Below, one piece after another: positions 14,201-21,018 of a DNA stretch of 21,018 nt (the stretch's first letter is position 1; each line of letters starts with the position of its first letter). The stretch is taken from positions 1 to 21,018 of the forward strand of contig JALXCH010000239.1 of NCBI GenBank assembly GCA_026991005.1, written 5' to 3'. Below the pieces are notes generated by a model. It did no database searches and was not told where the DNA came from. It saw only the letters and a program-made list of their open reading frames with translations. The stretch comes from Calditrichia bacterium. Lineage in GTDB: Bacteria; Calditrichota; Calditrichia; RBG-13-44-9. The position numbers and the translations under genes were made by a program.

Positions 14201-16117
14201 TTACTTTTTATAGGCTTTTGTATGTTTCAAACGTTCTTCCGCACTTTTAATATTATCCTGAAGTTTTTTGTTGTACGGATACTTTTTCTGCAACTCTTTC
14301 CAGATTTTTAACGCTTCCTCGTATTTTTCAATCAGGAACAAATCCACACCTTTCAGATAAAGCCGCTCGGATTCGGGATCCATTTCCTGTTTCACCACAC
14401 CCATACCACGCTTGGTGCGCTCAATATATTGTTTTAGACGCTCATTGTTGGGATCCAGTTTCAACGCTTCTTCAAATAGTTTCAAGGCCTTCTGGTACTC
14501 ACCAAAATCGTAGAGTTGCAAAGCCTGCTGGATGTACTGCTGCAGTTTGATGCGATTGGCCAGGGTATTGATTTCTTTCTTCAATTCGGGATTTTCCGGT
14601 GCCAGTACCAGTGCTTCACTCAAAATCTGCAATGCTCCGGAATAATTCCCTTTCTGGAACTCTGCGCGACCCCGGGAAATCAGTTTACGCACCTGCTCTT
14701 CCAAACGTCGTTTGGTAGTGGCGATTGCTTCCAGAATAATGGGATCGTTGGGAGCGCGTTCCAGTGCCAGATTAAACTCGGTCAGCGCATTGGTAAACTG
14801 ATTTTTCTGGAGGTACAGCTGCCCCTTTTCGAAATGCAACTTCACGAAGCGGCGATTCTCTTCGGCCAGCTCTTTATTCACGGCCCGGGCAATAGCTTCC
14901 TGCTGCCGCTTTTCCAGATCCTGCTGAATCAGCGTGTTGGTACTATCCAGCAATCGCAACCCGGTTTTATTAAAGGGATCTACCGAAATCACCTGCTGGA
15001 ACTCTACATATGCATCAAAGAATCGTTGCTGCGCCAGATATTCTTTACCTTTTTTGAGGTGCTCTTTGATGAAGTTTTGCCGCTCTTCCTCTTTTGTGCG
15101 TTCTACCAGTTCTTTTTCCCATTGCTTTCGCTTTTCCTCAGCCAGCATAATCAGTTCTTGTCGGGATTTACCAATATCGAAGGTGAGAGAGAAGCGATGA
15201 GTGGGCGGGAAGTCCCCTCCCGCCATGCTGGAACCAAAGGAATAATCGATGCGGACAAAGGAATATTTGATTCCGGCCCCCAGAGCAAATCCGGCATTAT
15301 CGTAACCCAGCCGTATCGAGCCAATACCCCGGAAAATGTACTCAGTACCCAGCCGAATGGAACCGCTCTCGAATTTGCTTTTGCCAAAGTCCAGCAACAA
15401 ATTCACCTTTCCACCCGCACCCAGTTCAAATCCCTTAACCAATCCCAGCGTCCAGAAATACGGTTCATTATCCACCCGGGAACCCAGTTTCATATCCGGA
15501 GACACCAGATTGCGGAAACTAAATCCAAATCCCAGGTTACGCAGAAATTTGCTTTCCCATTCCGGGCGGTACATCAATCCAAAATCCAGTCCCAGCCCGG
15601 TGGCATTCTGATTAATCAACGAAAAACTCTGCCGCCGGAATTTAAAGGTTAAACCGCCGTACAACCGGAAAGGCAATTTTTTAGCGTAAGAAATATAGAG
15701 CTCATCTTCTTCGTAATTCATGCTACCCAGCACCACATTGTGCTCCGAAACGTACGGCACATCATCAGTACCCACCCGGGTAAATCCAATTCCCACCGTA
15801 CCGTAATTCAGAGTGGGATAGGCAAATCCCACAAAATCGTACATGGTCCCTTCAAAAAGCTGATTATGGAAGAGGGTAAAGCTGGTTCGGGGAATAATTT
15901 CCAGCCCGGCGGGATTCCAGAAAACAGCGGTAGGGTCGTTTGCCATGGCCACATAAGCCCTTCCCAGACTCAGCGCCCGGGCACCGGCTCCAAAGCTCAG
16001 ATTCATGGTCGTCCCATACTCCCCATCGGACTGCGCCAGTGCAGGAACCATATTCCCCCCAATTAAAAGTAAAAGCAGACTGATGATTCCGATAATCATG
16101 TTTTTCATGTGTCTCAT
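14201..16117 (-). CDS. PorV/UPF0164-type outer-membrane barrel fused to TPR repeats
   Basis: This 638-residue exported protein starts with a signal peptide (1-29, likely cleavage after PALA). Residues about 30-315 show the PorV/PorQ (UPF0164) pattern: GAGARALSLGRAYVAMANDPTAVFWNPAGLE near the N-terminus, then alternating strands with FGF/GIGF/LGLDFG turns, ending HRFSLTFDIG. PorV-type proteins are outer-membrane barrels; in type IX secretion PorV shuttles sorting-domain substrates. Residues 316-350 form a charged helix, then about five TPRs follow (352-385, 426-459, 479-512, 530-560, 586-618), with typical 'A...F..AL...P.N' spacing. The TPR half would face the periplasm. An alternative start is M4 (16108). 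It begins 11 nt after the giant sorting-domain protein, strongly suggesting co-transcription and a functional pair. The fold assignment is good; the role in secretion is inferred. Confidence 0.82.
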   Translation of the reverse strand: MRHMKNMIIGIISLLLLLIGGNMVPALAQSDGEYGTTMNLSFGAGARALSLGRAYVAMANDPTAVFWNPAGLEIIPRTSFTLFHNQLFEGTMYDFVGFAYPTLNYGTVGIGFTRVGTDDVPYVSEHNVVLGSMNYEEDELYISYAKKLPFRLYGGLTFKFRRQSFSLINQNATGLGLDFGLMYRPEWESKFLRNLGFGFSFRNLVSPDMKLGSRVDNEPYFWTLGLVKGFELGAGGKVNLLLDFGKSKFESGSIRLGTEYIFRGIGSIRLGYDNAGFALGAGIKYSFVRIDYSFGSSMAGGDFPPTHRFSLTFDIGKSRQELIMLAEEKRKQWEKELVERTKEEERQNFIKEHLKKGKEYLAQQRFFDAYVEFQQVISVDPFNKTGLRLLDSTNTLIQQDLEKRQQEAIARAVNKELAEENRRFVKLHFEKGQLYLQKNQFTNALTEFNLALERAPNDPIILEAIATTKRRLEEQVRKLISRGRAEFQKGNYSGALQILSEALVLAPENPELKKEINTLANRIKLQQYIQQALQLYDFGEYQKALKLFEEALKLDPNNERLKQYIERTKRGMGVVKQEMDPESERLYLKGVDLFLIEKYEEALKIWKELQKKYPYNKKLQDNIKSAEERLKHTKAYKK

Positions 16118-16128
16118 GTCCGCATCAT

Positions 16129-19100
16129 TTATTTGATGTACGCTACTTTGGTTTTAAAAGATCGGGTCTGGCCGTTTTTGTACCGCACTTTCAGAATGGC
16201 CAGATACACCCCATTGAGCACTTCGCGTCCCACATTATTCTTTCCGTCCCAGGTAATCAACCCATCGTACAATTTGTTGCCTTCCGGTAAGCTCACGCTG
16301 TGCGAATACACCAGACCACCCATCAACGTGTAAATGCGCAACTCTGCAGTACCGGCATCCTCTGCCCAGAAGACAAATTTAGTTATAGGCACGGTGCTCC
16401 CAAACGGATTGGGATAGTTGCCAAAAATTTTCTCCACCTCTTTTGCTACCACAGTCACGTGCATGGAACTTCCCACAGGATTATCCGGGGAGAAAATTCG
16501 CCCATCCGGATCTACCACCTGCACCGGATTCTCCCGACTGTGTTCGTAAGCTGTAATGCTCCCCACCTGAATGGAGAAGCTCTTGTTCGGTGCATTACTG
16601 GCAATATCGACGTACACCACCAGAGAATCCGTACTGCCCGGATCAATTTGCATAATGTTACTGAACGAAATAGGAATGGGATTGCTCATTCCACTGGTAA
16701 TGGGAAGCTCGGCAAATACTTTCGGCTCACCATTTCCCTTCTTCAGGGAATGGAAATAAGCGGGATTCGCCAGAACGATTCGACTTACCAGATTTTGAGG
16801 ATTATTTATCGGCATTCCGTTCTGATCCAGAACCGCTATACTTAAACTATCCACATGAATGGTGGAAGCATACTGGGAGAATTTCTCGTTGAAAAAGGTA
16901 AGTCCCAGCACCGGATAGTTTTTACTGCCCTGGCGTTTGATACTATCCAGCCCACCACCAAACGTCTTTTCCAGATCGAATTTGTTCACGACCAACCGTC
17001 GAATTTCGGTGGCAATGGAGAGGGAAGCCACACTGGAGGACGTATCCAGGGTTGCGGGTTGTTGTTTGTTCACATCCAGGGGTACTTCTTCGTAACTTAC
17101 CCGAATGTTGGTATTAATCAGGCGGTCGGGAGTTCGCAGCGTCCACACCACCGAATCTGGATAGTTAAAGGACATGACCTCTGCACCGGAGACAATCTCC
17201 AATCCGTCGCTCTCCACCAGTTCCAGTCGAATTTTCCCCGTACCGGTAGCCGCAGCATAGCCTTTATTGATGGGTCTGGCAGTAATGCGGAAATTCTGGT
17301 TAAACGACAATCGATAACCGCCAATGGTGTCGGGTTGGCCCACTACGTGCAGGCTCAAACCCAGAATGGCTTCTCGTTCCACTCGCAGAGTTCGTTCGGT
17401 GGAATCGGCAAACTGATCGCCGCTATTTTCATCCTGCGCCCAGGTCACTACCCGGAATGCCACATCGCGGTAAGTGGAGATGCTTCCTGCAGAGGGAGCG
17501 GTAACCTGCCAGGTGACCACTTCGTCCGCATAGGTCTTTATGGAATCGGCTACATGGAAGCCGGGATTGTTCAGGAACTGGATACGGGCAAACCGCTGCG
17601 AGGCAATTTGCTCCGAAGTATCCACCAGCGCCTGGACTTCAAACGTCTGTCCGGTACTCACCGTAGCCGGGAAGTTCACGGAAGTAATTTTAATCTCCGG
17701 TCGCGCCTGGATTTGAATGGTCATTTCCAGTTCGGGATTGATGACCTCTACCGGTTTGTGGGAGAGGCTATCCATGGGTCGCTGGGCAAATTCCACTCGC
17801 AGGAAAGAGGTAGTTAATAAATTGCTCAGTTGATTTTCCAGCGATTGAATCTGATCATCAATCACATCGGCAGCAAAGAGGGAAGCTCCCCCTGCGGCAC
17901 TGTTAAGCTGCTGATACTTCTTCTGCTTCAAATCCTGAATTTTACGCATAATCGCCACAACCTGGGCGTTGCTATCCACACGCACCGTCCAGCTCACCGG
18001 TTGCCCAATGGTAAACGGTTGCACGGCTGCACTTTCCAGCTGGAGTAAATCCCCCGGCACCAGCTTAAGCTGCCCGGTACCCAATAGCAGGTTGTGCCCG
18101 GAATTGCTCACGGTTGCCTGGAAGGTGAACCGCTGTCCGTAGCTCACGGTACTGTCTCGCGCTCCCGGAGGATCGGTAATTTGAGCCTGCAACTGGAGCA
18201 GCGGTCGCGGCAAGGTTTTGAGATAAGCAGAAGCACTCTCTTCCACCACACTTCCATCCAGCGAAGAGGTGGCCTGCACCCGCACCTGAATGACCAGCGA
18301 ATCGGCGGTGGGAGTATCGGGTGCTTTCAGGAACCAGCGCACCTGGTTGCTGGCAGGAATGGGTTTGGTGAGGGTATCCACACCGCTAATTTGCGGAGGT
18401 AAAATTAAAGTTGCCTGTCGGTTGAGCGAGAGGAACGGTGAAATGGCAACCTGCACAACGAGCTCGATGCTATCCTGCAATGTAGAAGCCAGCATCATGG
18501 TGCTGTCCGGCAGCGGGGAATTCGGGAAATAGAAGGCAGAAATTTCCACCGTACCCTGGTCGATCACATGCACCAGTAAAGAATCGCTGTGCTGGTTGTT
18601 GTGCAACATTACCGGTTGGGCGGTGTTGCTGTCCCCGGGAAGCGCCGCGTAACTCACCTTCAAATAAGCGCCTTCGGGGATGGCAGCCGCTGGTGCGGTA
18701 ACTTCCCACTGTACCGTACTGGAATCGCTGGTGAACGATTGCACGCTATCGCCACCGGTTAGGGTGAATCCCGCCGGTAATTCAATGCGTAATTTTCCGG
18801 TACTATCGTACCCGGCTTCACCCCGATTCGCCACCTGGGCCTGCAAAGAGAATTGCTGCTGCTGCGCCACCGTATCTACACTGCTCAGGCTTAGCACCAG
18901 CTCAGCAGGCCGCTGCACAGTAACCCGGGCATTATCATCGATAGAGGGAAGGATGGACACCGAATCGCCGGTAAGCTGGGAGAAAGCTCGGTCGATGCGC
19001 ACCTGGTAAAGGGCATTCCCGCTCACGGAAGGTGCCACCGCATTCAGAAGCACTTCCTGAGCACTACCGGCACTCAGGCTCAATCCCGTCACACTATCCT

Positions 19101-21018
19101 GTACCGTTCCGTTGTACAGCAAAGAAACGCGCATATTGGTGATGGCATCCTGCCCATTATTCCGCACCCGGGTGCGAATTCGGAAACTCTGCCCGTAATT
19201 CACAAACAGAGGATGCACCAGGGAACTGCTATCCACCTCGGTGGCCACCACCTGCACCGAAGCCGGGCGGAGCACATCGATGCTATCCAGCACGGCGCTG
19301 GTATCCCGTAAAATCACCTGAGGCATTAACGTATCGCGATAGGTGGTTATGGCGCGGGCAAATACCCGACCTACCGGTGCCTGTCCCGATAAATTAAGTT
19401 GCCCCTGCAAGGAATACACTTGCCCCGGTGCCAGTTGATGGGGGAGCAACGTATCCAGCCCCGAGACCGACCACAGAGAGCTGACATCCAGCGTATCGCC
19501 CAGGCGGAAAATGAAGCTCACATCCGTCAGCTCGCCCACACTCTCGCCCAGGTTCTTAACATCCAGAGAAAGCGGCATGTTGGTTTGTCCGGGAACCGCC
19601 TGAGGTATCAGGGCAAGCGATTGAGCACGCACATACGCCGTATCCAACACGGTAAACAAATCCGAGAGCACGATATGTGCGGAATCCCGGTCGCCGGTCT
19701 CCAGCACTCCCTTCAAATGGAGATGAATCGGGTACTGCGTAGCAGCGAAACCGGCAGGAATCCCGATTGATTTAAAATTGATGCGCACGGTATCCTGTGC
19801 CGCACCCGGTAGGAAGTAATTCCCCACCGGATAAGCCGTAAGCGTTGTATCTGCCGTGTGAATTGCCAGATAGGAAGAATCGCCCAGAATCGTGATTCCG
19901 GAGACACCGGTATCCACAACGCTTACCTGGAATTGAATTCTTTGCCCGGCCAAGGCTCGCGGCGGCTGCAAACTGCTGCTTAAATAAGCAATGTGCGCCG
20001 CAGAGAGAACTCGTAACCAGGCACCTTTAATCATTTCGTCTGTGAAGATTCCACTTCCCGTGGCTTTAATATGCCCATTCACATAGTATTTACCTATGGG
20101 AATGATGTTCGCCGGTAAATCGAACTGGAATTTCAGGGTTACAAATCCCTGGGCGGGAATGGTGGAAATCGTATCCACCCGCACCAGATGTAAATCGGAG
20201 GGAGAGATTACCGTTCCGTTCTGGAAATTCACCAGATTAAGATAGGTTCCTACCGAATCGATGGTCAAATCTTCCGTGATGGTGGAACTCACATCCATAA
20301 CCAATTCCACCCCGGTGGCTCCTTGTAGCACACTCAAGGTGTCGCCCACAACCGAACCCGAGAAGTACAGCCGTTGAATATTGATGGAACCTCCTACCGT
20401 TAATGGATTAGCAGCATAGACTTTTTCGAAGATTTCCCCATGTACCATGCCATACAGGAAGAATTCCGTGCTGTACTGACCATCCGGGAGGTTCACATTA
20501 AGCGGTTTAAATACTAGTTGAGTTACACTATCGGGATAGATAACCACCCCACTATCCGGATTCAGAGTAGTCCTGCTTCCGGCTACCGAAGGGATGGTGA
20601 AACGGGTCGAATCCGGATTCAGCACCACCTGACTGCTTCCGGTGTTTACCACCTGAAGTTTAAACACAATGTTTGCGTGGGAAGAATCGGTAAGGGTGCT
20701 GGGAGTCAGGCTGTTATCCACATATGAGATTCGAGGTGGGGTTAAAATGGTAAAGTCAGAACTCCAGCTCGAAGTATCCTGGTACACAAAGAGACTATTC
20801 AGATCAGAATATTTAATTCCCAGAGCGAACTGGAGCGTATCGTTGAAATCGTACGTTTGCGGATAGCGAATCAGGTACTTCAGTACTTTGACAGCACCTC
20901 CACCTAACATGAAAGGAGTGGAGAACCCGTGGGGAATCAGATTTATTTCCACTGTTCCGTTACGGGTAAGTACCGTATCCAGGGTTAACCGGGCACGCGC
21001 TTCTCCGGTATTTTTAAG
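16129..21018 (-). CDS. Giant exported Ig-like repeat protein with type IX-like C-terminal sorting domain, N-terminally truncated
   Basis: At least 1629 residues are present; the frame is open through the right edge of the window, so an internal GTG at 20952 is not the start. The protein is a chain of degenerate 110-200-residue beta-sandwich repeats (CARDB/DUF11-like), with recurring features: an 'L.L......SYGQ.F...A.V.N.G' opening, a 'LPxGF.L..G' strand, 'V.W.V.AP', and a closing 'P.DxN...PA'. Repeats start near 20735, 19990, 19268, 18915, 18545, 18212, 17706 and 17385. One carries a coiled-coil insertion (17806-17970). The last about 100 residues (16132-16431) form the sorting domain: KIFGNYPNPFG, a FlgD-like beta-sandwich with WDGKNNVG, LNGVYLA and a final KVAYIK. 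It is therefore expected to be secreted and surface-anchored. No enzymatic motif was found. An adhesin or stalk-like role is possible but unproven. Confidence 0.85.
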   Translation of the reverse strand, partial: LKNTGEARARLTLDTVLTRNGTVEINLIPHGFSTPFMLGGGAVKVLKYLIRYPQTYDFNDTLQFALGIKYSDLNSLFVYQDTSSWSSDFTILTPPRISYVDNSLTPSTLTDSSHANIVFKLQVVNTGSSQVVLNPDSTRFTIPSVAGSRTTLNPDSGVVIYPDSVTQLVFKPLNVNLPDGQYSTEFFLYGMVHGEIFEKVYAANPLTVGGSINIQRLYFSGSVVGDTLSVLQGATGVELVMDVSSTITEDLTIDSVGTYLNLVNFQNGTVISPSDLHLVRVDTISTIPAQGFVTLKFQFDLPANIIPIGKYYVNGHIKATGSGIFTDEMIKGAWLRVLSAAHIAYLSSSLQPPRALAGQRIQFQVSVVDTGVSGITILGDSSYLAIHTADTTLTAYPVGNYFLPGAAQDTVRINFKSIGIPAGFAATQYPIHLHLKGVLETGDRDSAHIVLSDLFTVLDTAYVRAQSLALIPQAVPGQTNMPLSLDVKNLGESVGELTDVSFIFRLGDTLDVSSLWSVSGLDTLLPHQLAPGQVYSLQGQLNLSGQAPVGRVFARAITTYRDTLMPQVILRDTSAVLDSIDVLRPASVQVVATEVDSSSLVHPLFVNYGQSFRIRTRVRNNGQDAITNMRVSLLYNGTVQDSVTGLSLSAGSAQEVLLNAVAPSVSGNALYQVRIDRAFSQLTGDSVSILPSIDDNARVTVQRPAELVLSLSSVDTVAQQQQFSLQAQVANRGEAGYDSTGKLRIELPAGFTLTGGDSVQSFTSDSSTVQWEVTAPAAAIPEGAYLKVSYAALPGDSNTAQPVMLHNNQHSDSLLVHVIDQGTVEISAFYFPNSPLPDSTMMLASTLQDSIELVVQVAISPFLSLNRQATLILPPQISGVDTLTKPIPASNQVRWFLKAPDTPTADSLVIQVRVQATSSLDGSVVEESASAYLKTLPRPLLQLQAQITDPPGARDSTVSYGQRFTFQATVSNSGHNLLLGTGQLKLVPGDLLQLESAAVQPFTIGQPVSWTVRVDSNAQVVAIMRKIQDLKQKKYQQLNSAAGGASLFAADVIDDQIQSLENQLSNLLTTSFLRVEFAQRPMDSLSHKPVEVINPELEMTIQIQARPEIKITSVNFPATVSTGQTFEVQALVDTSEQIASQRFARIQFLNNPGFHVADSIKTYADEVVTWQVTAPSAGSISTYRDVAFRVVTWAQDENSGDQFADSTERTLRVEREAILGLSLHVVGQPDTIGGYRLSFNQNFRITARPINKGYAAATGTGKIRLELVESDGLEIVSGAEVMSFNYPDSVVWTLRTPDRLINTNIRVSYEEVPLDVNKQQPATLDTSSSVASLSIATEIRRLVVNKFDLEKTFGGGLDSIKRQGSKNYPVLGLTFFNEKFSQYASTIHVDSLSIAVLDQNGMPINNPQNLVSRIVLANPAYFHSLKKGNGEPKVFAELPITSGMSNPIPISFSNIMQIDPGSTDSLVVYVDIASNAPNKSFSIQVGSITAYEHSRENPVQVVDPDGRIFSPDNPVGSSMHVTVVAKEVEKIFGNYPNPFGSTVPITKFVFWAEDAGTAELRIYTLMGGLVYSHSVSLPEGNKLYDGLITWDGKNNVGREVLNGVYLAILKVRYKNGQTRSFKTKVAYIK
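16132..16431 (-). other. Type IX-like sorting domain of the giant protein
   Basis: The C-terminal 100 residues begin with NYPNPFG, continue through a FlgD-Ig-like fold with TWDGKNNVGREVLNGVYLAILKV, and end in a basic KTKVAYIK. This matches the C-terminal domains recognised by type IX secretion in Bacteroidota and by related or unknown machinery in other FCB phyla. Confidence 0.85.

Noticed and set aside
16855..17817. A 320-codon plus-strand open frame opposite the giant protein, and similar long frames at 14516-15652 and 609-1520
   Set aside because: They lie antisense to well-supported genes, have no recognisable domain and follow the codon periodicity of the opposite strand.

Overview
The window reads as ordinary chromosome from a Gram-negative, FCB-type bacterium. 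The evidence is a TonB-dependent outer-membrane receptor, a secreted protein ending in an 'NYPNPF' type IX-like C-terminal sorting domain, a PorV/UPF0164-type barrel protein and a DUF5320 protein. Calditrichota, KSB1 or a related candidate phylum would fit best, but this is inferred from protein style, not from a marker gene. No tRNA, rRNA, CRISPR array, insertion sequence or phage gene was seen.

Left part, 1-9891. A 5'-truncated TonB-dependent receptor ends at a clear intrinsic terminator. It is followed by an exported nucleotide pyrophosphatase/phosphodiesterase-family enzyme, whose stop codon lies in an 18-bp perfect palindrome. A 342-bp gap holds two copies of a palindromic repeat and a minus-strand terminator serving a small Trp/Gly-rich DUF5320 protein. 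An MFS transporter (minus) diverges from a threonine aldolase (plus). Then come trkA and, after a 472-bp gap, trkH: the regulatory and pore subunits of a Trk K+ uptake system.

Right part, 21018-10072, all minus strand with short gaps (11, 57, 90 and 28 nt), so it looks like one operon. In transcription order it holds: (1) a giant exported protein of at least 1629 residues with many Ig-like repeats and a sorting domain, running off the window edge; (2) a PorV-like barrel fused to about five TPRs; (3) an 896-residue membrane protein combining an RsbW-type ATPase, a membrane-flanked sensor, a SpoIIE/PP2C phosphatase and a transposase-style double helix-turn-helix; (4) a STAS anti-anti-sigma-like protein whose C-terminus is homologous to the second HTH of protein 3; (5) a DUF456 membrane protein.

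The most interesting content is the pair 3 + 4: a partner-switching module whose kinase and phosphatase share one polypeptide, and whose phosphatase and STAS partner share a DNA-binding-like tail resembling the N-terminal module of IS481/IS3-type transposases. Its linkage to an envelope or secretion pair (1 + 2) suggests control of a surface structure. That last step is inference.
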